DNA of 64,000 nucleotides from assembly GCF_910594005.1 (NCBI RefSeq), contig NC_057826.1:79589163-79653162 (forward strand). Direction: 5' to 3'. The notes beneath the pieces were generated by a model. It made no database searches and had not been told where the DNA came from. It saw nothing but the letters and a program-made list of their open reading frames with translations. Of this stretch, positions 54,073-64,000 are shown in pieces. The translations under genes were made by a program, and so were the position numbers. The stretch's first letter is position 1. Every line of letters begins with the position of its first letter. This DNA comes from Cervus elaphus (lineage: Eukaryota; Chordata; Mammalia; Artiodactyla; Cervidae).

Positions 54073-57000
54073 TCTCTATATTCTGCATGCAAATGGCACC
54101 TGGACAGTCCCTATCCCTCACCCCTGACCTTCCCTTAGATCTACCTGCCTTAGACCCCCAAGTCTGGGACACTGATCACCCCTCAATAGCCAAACATCAT
54201 CCCCCAGTCCACATTACCCTAAAAGACCCCTCGACTATAATCACCCAACAACAGTATTCTCTCACCCCAGAGGCCCACAAGGGACTTAAGCCTATCATAG
54301 ACTGTCTTCTTCAAGCCTCTATCCTAATTCCTACCCATTCACCACACAACACCCCTATTCTGGCAGTAAGAAAGGGACCAAACTCTTGGAGACTGGTCCA
54401 GGACCTGAAAAAAATCAATGAGGCTATTATGCCGACATTCCCAGTAGTCCCTAATCCTTACACCCTTCTGTCTACCATACCCCCGACTGCAACCCACTTC
54501 ACAGTATTAGATCTCAAAGACGCCTTTTTCACCATCCCCCTCCACCCCCTCTCCCAACCTCTTTTCGCCTTCACCTGGCAAGACCCCGAGACTCACGTTT
54601 CCCAACAGCTAACATGGACAGTTCTCCCCCAGGGGTTCAGAGACAGTCCCCACTTTTTTGGACAGGCTTTACAAAAGGACCTACAGACTCTCAACCTAGC
54701 CCCGAGTCATCTCCTCCAATACGTAGATGACCTCCTCCTTTGTAGCTCAACCCAAAAACTCTGCCTCCAACATACTGCCAAACTCCTTGGGGCCCTAGGA
54801 TCCTGGGGTTATCGGGTATCCCAATCTAAGGCCCAAATAGTCCAGACAAAAGTCACCTACCTGGGACTTTCCATATCCCATCAACAAAGAACTATTCCCC
54901 CAGATAGAATCCAGGCCTTAATTAACTGTCCACTTCCAAAAACAAAAAGAGAACTCCTGTCTATCCTCGGCCTCCTAAATTTTTTCCGTATCTGGATCCC
55001 CAACTTCTCCCTCATTGCAAAGCCGCTCTATGAGGCAACTAAAGGATGTCTAGATGAGCCCCTCTTTAATCGTTCCTCGCTGGCCAATCCTCTTCACCAA
55101 CTCACCCAGAGCCTCCTCCGAGTGCCAACTCTCCACCTGCCAGATCACACCAGACCATTCTTTCTCTTTACACATTCCAACCAAGGACAGGCCCTGGGGC
55201 TTCTATGTCAGCGGGCTGGAGACAGCTGGGCTCCCACAGCCTATCTGTCAAAACAGCTGGACATGGTGACCAAGGGGTGGCCTCCCTGCATACAGGCCAT
55301 GGCTGCTATCGCAGCCCTCGTACCCGAAGCAAATAAACTCTCTAGACATGCCCCTTTAACAGTCGGTTCTCCACACACCTTCCGAGACTTGCTGTCACAT
55401 CGGGCTTTCCTCTCCCTTCCCCCTTCCAGGGTACAGGTCCTACATGCCTTTCTCCTCGACCCTCAGCTCTCATTCTCCCCCTGCTCTCCCCTTAACCCCG
55501 CCAGCTTATTACCCACGTCCTCTACAACAGACTCCCTCTTACATACCTGCAGTCTAACAGTAGATCTTACCCAAAACCCCTTCCAACATGTAACAGATCA
55601 GCCCATCCTAGACCCAGACACCCCACACTGGTTCGTTGATGGCAGCTCTCAAAAATCCCCGCCGTTTGCAGCAGGATATGCCATCATCCAGGGAGACCTT
55701 CGTCACAATCATAAAACACAGACAATTGAAGCTTCACCGCTGCCACCTCACACCACCTCCCAACAGGCAGAACTGATAGCTCTCACCAGAGCTTTAACTC
55801 TGGCTAAAAATCTAAGAGTTAACATACACACAGACTCCAAATATGCCTATAACATACTTCACTCAAACATCCTAATATGGAGAGAAAGAGGTTTCCTAAC
55901 CCAAAAGGGATCCCCTATTATTAATTCAGACCTGATTCACAAACTTCTAGAGGCAGCACTCTTAACAAACAAAGCCGCTGTCCTCCACTGTAGGGGACAT
56001 CAAAAGGGAAGTCTCATATCAGCCTACAACAATGTTGCAGACCAGAAGGCAAAAGAGATAGCACTGTCCCATCCTTCCCTCCAGTCCCCTGTCATCTTAG
56101 CTCTGACTCCACCCGACCCTCCCACCACCAGAGAAATCCTCTCTTATCTACACTCACTTTTCCATCCCTCATCCAAAACACTCCAGCAGTTCCTCCGTAA
56201 CCACTTCCCCATATCCAATGCTGACCAACAATATTTAGATAACCTTACCCGCTCCTGTCAAACATGTCAACGTACTAACCCCAATTCCAACCTTAAACCG
56301 ACATCCTTTCCAACCCATCAAATGCGAGGCAGCCTCCCAGCACAAGACTGGCAGATAGACTTTACTCATATGCCCCCGGTCCGGAGAGTCAGATACCTAC
56401 TAGTCCTTGTAGACACCTTTTCGGGATGGGTAAAAGCATTTCCCACTACAAACAAAAGAGCCCACACAGTGGCCCAAATTCTCCTCACAGAAATTATCCC
56501 CAGGTTTGGGCTGCCTTCATCCCTACAGTCTGATAATGGCCCAAAATTTACATCCAAGGTCACCCAACAACTTGTCCAATTCTTACAGATACCCTGGAAA
56601 TTTCACATTCCATACTGTCCCCAGTCCTCAGGAAAGGTAGAAAGGATGAATAGAATAATCAAAGAAACCCTTACCAAATTAACCCTCGAGGTACATCTGG
56701 ATTGGACTAAACTTTTACCAATTGTTCTCCTCAGAATACGGGCTTTGCCCAGAAAGCCCCTCGGGCTGAGCCCCTTGGAGGTGATGTATGGAAGGCCCAT
56801 GCTCCCTCCTGGACTCCCCCCGGACCTCCTCCCATACCAAGCTTCCTACACTCCCCTCTGCTGGCGCAACTCCGCAATGCCCTCTGGAGAGACGTCAACC
56901 ACAATCTGCCTGCCCCTGACCCCCAAGCCTCCCTGCCCCCTTTACAAATTGGGGACATGGTCTATCTGTCTGATAGTCCCCAGGGTGACCTAACCCCAAA

Positions 57001-57211
57001 GTGGCAGGGACCATTCCAAGTCATCCTCCTTACCCCAACTGCAGCCGAGAAGGTCACCTCCTGGGTACACCTCTCTCTTCTAAAACGGGTCACCTCCAAT
57101 CCTGCGCTACCCTCCTTAAATGACACCTATCAAGTCTCCCTCACAGGACCCACCTCCTTAAAATTCACCCGGCGACAACCCCTGTCAACCATCGGAGAGG
57201 ACACTGAATGA
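53997..57211 (+). pseudogene. pol: pol, reverse transcriptase-RNase H-integrase, nearly intact
   Basis: One open frame runs to 56993 (about 1000 codons) without a stop. Reverse transcriptase has LPQGF (54624-54638) and YVDD (54720-54731). RNase H has WFVDGSS (from 55629), QAELIALTRAL, HTDSKYA and VADQKAKE, so all four acidic residues are visible. Integrase has an H/C zinc region ending CQTCQ and the catalytic triad D (56358), D (56532) and E (56640), with spacing D-35-E. The reading frame shifts near 56850, and the integrase C terminus continues in another frame to 57211 (GDMVYLSD ... GEDTE). The start of pol overlaps pro in a different frame. The catalytic cores are intact on paper. Confidence 0.9.
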
Positions 57212-57925
57212 CCTAGACTCTCTTCAACCTACAACTGTTCCTGACCCAACTACTACAAGACCTCTGGATCAGCGCCCCGACAGGAACCTCCTTCAAAGAC
57301 CTGACTACACTGGTGTCTCAACTGTGGCTCCAGGGAACCTTCTATAACCTGACTCCAGACAAAATTGATTTCTTTACTCTCATTCTCTACATCATTCTAC
57401 ATCCTAATGAGCACTGTTCCTCCTCAGATTCAAATAACCATCAACTTGGGGCCTTCTGCCCCTCGCCCTGACTGGCCTCTCCCTGTCTCTCTAACCATAA
57501 CTGCACTCCTAATCTTAATCCTTGCTATAGGCCTAGTAACTGTCTCCCCTCAGGATGTTCTCACCGCAAAAAAGGGAGGGACCTGCCTTTTCCTAGGAGA
57601 AGACTGCTCCTATTTTGTTAATGAAACGGGCATAGTCCAGGGCCGAGTCAAAGAACTTAGAGACAGAATTGAACGCCGCAGGAAAGAGTTACAAAACCTT
57701 TACATTCCCCAAAACCTGTTCCAACAGATACTCCCTTGGTTGCTCCCTTTCCTGGGACCATTGGTACTTATCATTCTATTCCTCTTATTTGAACCCTGTC
57801 TCTTTAATCTCTTTCAAAGGTTTCTCCAAGAACGGATTCGGGCCATCTCTCAAAATCAGGTCAAGACCATTCTTCTTCTCGAGAGCCTCACCTCAAGCTC
57901 AGAAAAAAGAGACTGTGGGCCCTAG
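57212..57925 (+). pseudogene. env: env remnant, surface subunit missing
   Basis: Only about 0.7 kb separates the pol end from the 3' untranslated region, far less than a full env. The last frame (57365-57925, 186 codons) has a hydrophobic stretch near its N-terminal third, then a transmembrane-subunit fragment with DVLTAKKGG, the CX6C part of a CX6CC motif whose last Cys is Ser (DCSYF), an NET sequon, a membrane span (PWLLPFLGPLVLIILF) and a short tail. The surface subunit and fusion peptide are absent, so an internal deletion is inferred close to the SPQ/DVL junction at about 57555. Confidence 0.8.
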
Positions 57926-58032
57926 GACGATCCTCCATTCCAGACCCAAAACCATCGCCCCTATCCAGCAGGAAGTAGCCAGAGAGATACGGCGCCCTTT
58001 TTCCCTTTTTTTTATGATTTCAGGGTCTGAAA
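57926..58032 (+). other. env 3' untranslated region
   Basis: It contains 'cagcaggaagtagccagaga', a string seen in this position in many class I retroviruses, and a T-run. No canonical polypurine tract directly abuts the LTR. The nearest purine-rich block is 'cagaaaaaagagac' near 57900. Confidence 0.55.
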
Positions 58033-58460
58033 TAAAGGAGTCTTTTGGGCCTAGAAAAGAGAACAACAGTCTCAAAGGCCCCTTGCTGAATCATCTAACT
58101 TCGGAGAAAACAAAGCATAACTTTAGTTCCATCCTGATGCTCCAGGCCAGCTGCATCTATCTGGGACTTATCACCCCCTGTCCGGAAACCTACCACCCCC
58201 TACACCCGCCCAGAAGACTTATCACCCCCTGCCCAACTACAAGTGTCATCTCAACAAAAGAATACTCAAAATATCCCACTTGATTGACGTTTCCCTTATC
58301 GCTTCCACAAACCTCCCTATAAGTATGAAGCCTCCCTGATCCCTTTCGGCGCTCAGCCTGGTCATTAGGCCGACTGTCGCCCCTCCTTGCCTGAATAAAG
58401 GTAACCTACTTCTGTTGAGGTCGTCTTTCCTTTTCTGCCTCGCTGGAACCATGCCTTACA
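58033..58460 (+). repeat. 3' LTR
   Basis: 428 bp, matching the 5' LTR at every base except position 2 (TA here, TG there). TATAAG lies at 58318-58323 and AATAAA at 58394-58399. Confidence 0.95.
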
Positions 58461-58465
58461 GATAG
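58461..58465 (+). other. Right target-site duplication GATAG
   Basis: GATAG follows the terminal CA of the 3' LTR and pairs with 51128-51132. Confidence 0.8.
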
Positions 58466-58711
58466 TGAACATATGTATCACATCCGAAACGTCCCTGTAC
58501 CCCCTTTCAACCTTTCCCTCTGCCTTTCTATGCTATTTTCCCTTTCTTGGCAACCACTAATCTGCTTTCTGTCACTTTAGATTGGTTTGCCTTTTCCATT
58601 TTATATTAATATAAATGGAATCACATAGTATGTGTTCTTTGTTTATCTGATCTCTTTCACTTAATGTGATTATTTTGGGATTCACCTCTGTTGTTGTGTG
58701 TATAAATAGTT
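58466..58711 (+). repeat. Old L1-like 3' sequence, right part of target
   Basis: 'ggcaaccactaatctgcttt', 'atataaatggaatcacatag' and 'tgattattttgggattcacc' are typical of L1M 3'UTR and continue the repeat interrupted at 51132. Confidence 0.7.
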
Positions 58712-58938
58712 TAGGGCTTCCCAGGTGACACTAGTGGTAAAGAACTCACCTGCCAATTTAGGAGACATAAGAGACATGGGTTTGATCCCTACATTGGGAA
58801 GATCCCCTAGAGGTGGGCATGGTAACCCACTCCAGTTTTCTTGCCTGGAGAATCCCATGGATTGAGGAGCACGGTAGGCTACAGTCCATAGCGTCACAAA
58901 GGATTGGGCATGACTGAAGTGACTTAGCATGCATGCAT
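58712..58938 (+). repeat. Bov-tA SINE
   Basis: It starts 'gggcttcccaggtgacacta' and includes 'gtaaagaactcacctgccaa', 'cctggagaatcccatggatt' and 'gactgaagtgacttagcatg'. Confidence 0.9.
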
Positions 58939-61480
58939 AGTTTATTCCTTTTTATTGCTGAGTAGTATTCTGTTGTACTGCAATTTCTTCATCAGTTCAT
59001 CTGTTCGTGGACAATAATTTTTGGCTCTTACAAATGTACATGTCATGTACAAGTCTTTGTATAGGCCTATGTTTTCAGTTCTCTCAGGTGAATATCTAGG
59101 AGTGGAATGTTCAGTCATATGATAGGTATATTTAACTTTTGAAGAAACTTCTAAACATTTTGTCAGTGTGGTTGTACCAATTTATACTCCTACAACTGAT
59201 GAGTGAGCCTGCACTCACAGGGGATGGTCCACCACAGAGAGTCCCAAACAGACCTACACCAAGACATATTATAATAAAAGTTGCAAAAATTAAAGGTAAA
59301 GAGAAGATCCTAAAGGCAGCAAGAAAAAGAAAAACATTTAATAACTAGATAACCCTCATAAGACTGTCAGCTGATTTCTCTACAGTAACACTGCAGGGCA
59401 GAAGGGAATGGCAAAATATATTCAAAAGTCTTAAAGGGAAAAATCTACATCCTAGAATACTCTACCCAGTAAGATTATCATTTATAATAGGAGAAATAAA
59501 TAATTTCTCAGATGAGCAAAAATTAAAAGAATACAGCAACACTAAACTTATCCTAAAAGAAATATTGAAAGGTCTTTTCTATATAGAAAAGAAGCAAGAA
59601 GATATAGGAAGAAATAAATCATAATTGGAAAGTAAATCACTTAAATTAGCCAGTATAGAGATCAAAGGGAAAAAAATACCTATTTGTGAAAGTTATGATA
59701 AAAAAAAAGGAACAGCAAAAGGTTAAACAGGAAAATGTGAGAAAAAAAAAAAGGACATCAAAATCATAAAATGTAGGAAAGGAGAGTCAAAACATGCAGA
59801 TTCTTCTTCTTTTTTTTTTTTCCAGAATGTGTTTGAGCCTCAGACAAGCAAAAACTAAAAGAATACAGCAATACTAAAGGCTGTATGACTATCAGCCTAA
59901 AGCAAACAGATACAGGAAGGGGTTAACATACTTGGAAAACAGGGCAGCCACAAATACAAAGCATACAGTAGATTGACAAATGCCAAAAAGAAGAGAAAAC
60001 AAGCATGAAATAAAAGGAAATGATCAAACCACAAACAGAAAAAGAAAGAAGCAGAAGAAGAAACAAAGAATCAACTGGGAAACAAAGTTTAAAATGGCAA
60101 TAAATACGTATGTATCAATAATTACCTTAAATTCAATGGACCTAATGCTTCAATCAAAAGACATGGAGTTGCAGACTGGATAAAAAAAAAAAACCACGAA
60201 CCTACCATATGCCGTCTACAGGAGGCACACCTTTGGGCAAAGGACACACATAGGATAAAGTGAGGGAATGGGGAAAGCTATTTCATGCAAATGAAAATGA
60301 CAGGAAAGTGGTAGTTATAATACTCACATGAGACAAAATAGACTTTAAAGCAAAAGCTATAAAGAAAGATAAAGAAGGACAATATAGAATGATAAAATGA
60401 CCAATCAAGAAGAGAATTTTATTAATACACTCATCAATATAGGAGCACCCAAGTACATAAACAAATACTAACAGACATAAAGGGAGAAACTGATAGGAAT
60501 ACAGTAGTAGAAGATTTTAACATCAAAGGACAAATTTTTTTTTTCAGGACAAATTTTCTAAACAGAAAATCAATCAGGCAACAGAGATCCTAAATGATAC
60601 AATAGAACAGTTAGACTTAATTGATGTTTTCAGGACATTACACGTCCCCCCACCCCCCAAATCACATTCTTCTCAAGTCCACATGGAACATTTTCTAGGA
60701 CTGACCACATACTAGGCCACAGAACTAACTTCAATAAATTTAAGAGTATAGAAACTATTTCAAGCATCTTCTCTGACCACAATGGACTAAAACTAGAAAT
60801 CAACCACAAGAAGAGAAAGGACAAAAAAGTCCAATTTCATGAAGACTAAACAACATGCTACTAAAAAACCAAAGGATTAACAAGGAAATTAAAAAATACC
60901 TTGAGACAAATGACAATCAAAATGCATACAAAATATATGAGATGTAGCAAAAGCAGTTCTTAGAGGGAAATTCGTAGTGATACAGGCCTTCCTTTAAAAA
61001 AACAAGAAAAATCTCAAGTAAACAACCTAACCTATCACCTAAAAGAATTATAAAAAGAAGAAAAACAAGACCTAAAGTCAGCAGAAGGAAGAAAATAATA
61101 AAAATCAGGGAGGAAATAAATAAAATAGAGATTAAGAAAACAATAGAAAAAAATCAATAAAATCAAGAGCTGGTCCTTTGAAAGGGTAAACAAAACTGAC
61201 AAACCTCTGGCCACACTCAACAAGGAGAAAGGAGAGAGAACCCAAAAAAAAAAAAAAAAAAGAAATGAAAAAGGAGAAATTGCAACTGGTACTACAGAAA
61301 TTAAAACAAACAAACAAAAAAAGAACAATTATGTGCCAACAAATTTGACAACCTAGAAGAAATAGACAACTTTCTAGAAACATAAAGACCAACCAAAACT
61401 GAATCAAGGAGAAACAGATAATTTGAACAGACCAATCACTAGAAAAGAAGTAGAATCTGGAACTTAAAAACTCCCTACAG
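58939..61480 (+). repeat. Degraded L1 with ORF1/ORF2-region sequence
   Basis: Initial L1 3'-type sequence (58939-59200, 'gctgagtagtattctgttgt') is followed by internal L1: 'aaagagaagatcctaaaggc', 'caaaagacatggagttgcag', 'ccgtctacaggaggcacacc', 'aaactagaaatcaaccacaa' and 'aaatcaataaaatcaagagc'. All frames carry stops. It is a plus-oriented dead copy. Confidence 0.85.
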
Positions 61481-61612
61481 GGACTTCCCTGATGGTCCAG
61501 TGGTTGAGTCCATGCTTCCAATACAGGGGCTGTGAGTTTGATCCCTGGTGGGGGTACTAAGATCCTATATGCCATCTGGCACAGCCAAAAAACAAAACAA
61601 AACAAAAACTCC
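61481..61612 (+). repeat. CHR-type SINE inserted in L1
   Basis: 'gggacttccctgatggtcca', 'ctgtgagtttgatccctggt' and 'atgccatctggcacagccaa' with an (A3C)n tail. Flanking repeats 'aaaaactccctaca' / 'aaaactccctacaaac' look like its target duplication. Confidence 0.85.
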
Positions 61613-61925
61613 CTACAAACAAAAGTCCAGGACCAGATGACTTCACAGGTGAATTCTACCAAACATACAAAGAAGACCTTATACTGATTCTTCTCAAACT
61701 CTCCCAAAAGATTGAAGAGTTGGGAATACTTCCAAAGACATTCTATGAAGCCACTCTCACACTGATACCAAAATCAAAGGTACCATCAAAACAGAAAATT
61801 GCAGGCCTATATCTTTGACAAATATAGATGCAAAAATTCTTAACAAAATATTACCAAACAGACTCCAACAATATATAAAAAAGATCATATACTATGACCA
61901 AGTGAGAATCAACCCTAGTTCATAA
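61613..61925 (+). repeat. L1 ORF2 fragment, continued after SINE
   Basis: 'ccaggaccagatgacttcac', 'ttctatgaagccactctcac' and 'gcaaaaattcttaacaaaat' continue the same L1 ORF2 sequence beyond the SINE. Confidence 0.85.
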
Positions 61926-61927
61926 GT

Positions 61928-62137
61928 GAAGAAAGCAAAAGTGAAAGTCGCTCAGTTGTGTCCAACTCTGTGACCCCATGGACTATATGGTCCATGGAAT
62001 TCTCCAGGCCAGAATACTGGAGTGGGTAGCCGTTCCCTTCTCCAGGGGATCTCCCCAACCCAGGGATCAAACCCAGGTCTCCCACATTGCAGGTGGATTC
62101 TTTACCAGCTGAGCCACCAGGGAAGCCCCAAGTTCAT
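61928..62137 (-). repeat. Bov-tA SINE
   Basis: Reversed full-length copy: 'gtcgctcagttgtgtccaac', 'aatactggagtgggtagccg' and 'ctgagccaccagggaagccc'. Confidence 0.92.
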
Positions 62138-62701
62138 AAGGATTCTCCTTTTCTCTTAGTTCTGCTCTCTCTCCTGTCAAAATGTTCCTCTTTTGCTTAA
62201 GTTATACGGAAGCCAGATTCTGTTGCTTCCAACCCATCATCTCTTATGGATAGAATTGTTTTGTTACATCGCCTGAATTATTGGTTATTGTTAAACTTTC
62301 TTATTAGTTTACAACTTTCACCTTTACATTTTATCTCCCAATTATATAACATGTAGCTGGAAGGAACCCCTACATATCAGAGTGGTTTGTTACACAGCAT
62401 CTGCCCAGGCTTGAGGTCCAGGACCGAGGTGATGAGATCTGGGCCCTCGTGCCTGAGCTAGTAGCTGTAATGGAATGAGACTTTAAGGTCTTATGGGGAG
62501 AGGATGAATGTGGGAGGAATGTGGATTGTTACGACCAGATGGTGACTGATTTAATTTTCTAAAGAAGACCATGTGTATGTGTTTACTGCATTCTATGTGC
62601 TCTTCTTCCAATGTAACTGATACTTCTACCCAGAGATGGGGGGTTTATGTTCTCATCCCTTGATTCTGGCCAGGGGCTTGTGACTTTCAAGACTAGGACA
62701 T
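62138..62701. other. Unannotated intergenic stretch
   Basis: AT-rich unique-looking sequence. I see no gene, RNA or clear repeat. Confidence 0.4.
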
Positions 62702-63045
62702 GGGCTTCCCTAGCGGCTCAGTGGTAAAGAATCTGCTTGCCAATGCAGGAGACATGGGTTCAATCCTAATCCCTGATCTGAGAAGATCCCACATGTCACA
62801 AAGCAACTAAGCCCATCTGCCACAACTGTTAAGCCTGTGCTCTGGAGCCTGGGAGCCTCAACTCCTGAGCCCACATGTCAAAACTACCGAAGCTAGAGCA
62901 CCTAAGAACACTTGCTCTGCAATAAGAGAAGCCACTGCAATGAGAAACCCACGCACTGCAACTAGAGAAAAGCCTGCACAGCAATGAAGACGAAGCACAG
63001 CCAACAATAAGTAAATAAACGAAAAAAATTATATATATAAAAAAA
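62702..63045 (+). repeat. CHR-type SINE
   Basis: It starts 'gggcttccctagcggctcag', with 'cacatgtcacaaagcaacta', 'gcctgtgctctggagcctgg' and 'agagaagccactgcaatgag', and ends in a tail with a (TA)n run. Confidence 0.9.
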
Positions 63046-63580
63046 AGACTAGGTCATGAAAAGAATGTAGCTTCTACCTGAAGCATGCTCTCAAAGCTGC
63101 TGTTTTGTAAGGAAGCCCAAGCCACACCGAACAGTCATATGTATGTGGTACAACCAGTTGTTCTGGCTAGTTTCATCCAACAGTAAATGTCAGTAGCTAG
63201 ACATGTGACAGTCACAGCTCCTAGCCTTCAAGTCCCTCACCAGACGTTGTGGAGCAGATTAGCAGCCTTCCTCGCTCCTGAATTTCTTACTCATAGAAAA
63301 CCATGAGAGATAACAAATAATCATTGTGGTTTGAAGGCACCCAGTTTTGAAAGTGATTTGTTATGCAGTACTAGAAACTATTACAGTAAAAATGTGAAGT
63401 GTTTGTATTTAAAAATTTTCAGTGAAGGAGGCACCTGAAAGCTGTTAGCTTCAAGGAGAAATAAAAACATATTGCAATTTTTGGAACTTACTGTGAAATG
63501 GGATTGTTAATGAATTGTGCCAATCTTTTCCTTAGATTTTTTTCTATCTATTGCTTTCTGTGAAAAATATTTTCAAATTA
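63046..63580. other. Unannotated intergenic stretch
   Basis: No gene or repeat that I can support. Confidence 0.4.
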
Positions 63581-63875
63581 AATATTTAGTCATGCTGCTG
63601 CTAAGTCGCTTCAGTCGTGTCCGACTCTGTGCAACACCATAGACGGCAGCCTACCAGGCTCCCCCGTCCCTGGGATTCTCCAGGCAAGAACACCGGAGTG
63701 GGTTGCCATTTCCTTCTCCAATGCATGAAGGTGAAAAGTGAAAGTGAAGTCGCTCAGTCGTGTCTGACTCTTAGTGACCCCACGGAGTGCAGCCCACCAG
63801 GCTCCTCCATCCACGGGAGTTTCCAGGCAAGAGTACTGGAGTGGGGTGCCATTGCCTTCTCCAATATTTAGTCAT
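63581..63875 (-). mobile_element. Bov-A2 SINE dimer with 13-bp target duplication
   Basis: Two related units, each containing 'cgtgtccgactct' or 'cgtgtctgactct' and 'ccaccaggctcc'-like blocks, are joined by a short linker 'gaaaagtgaaagtgaagtcg'. The element spans about 63594-63862 and is bracketed by a perfect repeat AATATTTAGTCAT at 63581-63593 and 63863-63875. The 3' end of the window after this is unannotated. Confidence 0.9.
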
Positions 63876-64000
63876 AAAAAGGAATAAATACTGGTATGTA
63901 CTACCAGTGGATGAACTTTGAAAACATTAGGCTAAGTGGAGTCAAATTTATAGGGACATTAAAGTGAATTAGTGGTTTCCAGGGAGAAAGGGAAATGGGA

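Larger units (their letters stand above)
51133..58460 (+). mobile_element. Full-length class I-like endogenous retrovirus, very young
   Basis: The 7328-bp provirus has the order LTR, tRNA-Phe-type primer site, leader with splice donor, gag, pro, pol, env remnant, LTR. The LTRs are 428 bp each and match except at the second base. The pol type, the same-frame gag-pro junction separated by one stop and the env transmembrane remnant indicate a gammaretrovirus-like (ERV1) element. A tRNA-Phe primer site is the hallmark used to name the human HERV-F group, so affinity with HERV-F-like elements is possible but unproved. It lies on the plus strand, antisense to RIPK3, and was inserted into an old L1-like repeat. 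Gag is broken and the env surface subunit is missing, so it cannot encode an infectious virus as it stands. Confidence 0.93.

Noticed and set aside
57901..58032. Alternative 3' LTR start at the TG after the purine block near 57900
   Set aside because: The 5' LTR has no sequence corresponding to 57915-58032, so the LTR repeat itself begins at 58033.
61132..61707. 191-codon minus-strand ORF
   Set aside because: It is the reverse complement of A-rich L1 and a SINE, giving a Phe/Leu-rich artefact.
61928..62137. Possible tRNA genes at the many tRNA-like SINE heads
   Set aside because: The A- and B-box-like sequences belong to Bov-tA/CHR SINEs with diverged arms. No cloverleaf tRNA is supported.

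Overview
The window is nuclear genomic DNA from a ruminant, most likely a bovid. The evidence is intron-rich mammalian genes, many tRNA-derived Bov-tA and CHR SINEs, a Bov-A2 dimer and a BovB LINE tail. I cannot name the species from sequence alone. Gene order matches the mammalian DHRS1-NOP9-CIDEB-LTB4R2-LTB4R-ADCY4-RIPK3 cluster (human 14q).

Layout. 1-893: the first coding exon and part of an intron of DHRS1 (minus). About 1030-1720: a GC/CpG-rich shared promoter from which DHRS1 and NOP9 diverge. 1718-7355: NOP9 (plus, 10 coding exons, 636 aa). 7893-10215: CIDEB (minus, 5 coding exons, 219 aa), meeting NOP9 tail to tail at overlapping poly(A) signals. 12923-13999 and 17856-18905: the intronless-coding leukotriene B4 receptors LTB4R2 and LTB4R (plus). 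20570-34860: ADCY4 (minus, 25 coding exons, 1077 aa). 36411-40191: RIPK3 (minus, 10 coding exons, 507 aa). Every exon set was joined by reading splice sites and checking codon phase, and the protein lengths agree with the mammalian families.

40192-64000 has no host gene that I can support. It is a repeat-rich intergenic block of CHR and Bov-tA SINEs, L1 fragments, a BovB 3' end, an old LTR and MIRs. Its main feature is a full-length class I-like endogenous retrovirus at 51133-58460 (plus strand) flanked by a 5-bp GATAG duplication. Its 428-bp LTRs differ at no more than one position, so the insertion is very recent. It has a tRNA-Phe-type primer binding site, a broken gag with two zinc knuckles, a protease, a nearly intact pol and an env reduced to a transmembrane-subunit remnant.

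Roles. The host genes cover ribosome biogenesis (NOP9), hepatic lipid droplets and lipoprotein (CIDEB), eicosanoid chemotaxis (LTB4R, LTB4R2), cAMP synthesis (ADCY4) and necroptosis (RIPK3). They are neighbours by conserved synteny, not a single pathway, although the LTB4 receptors and RIPK3 both act in inflammation. The retrovirus is the most notable element: its coding lesions appear older than its own insertion, which suggests a defective lineage that was copied with proteins supplied in trans.
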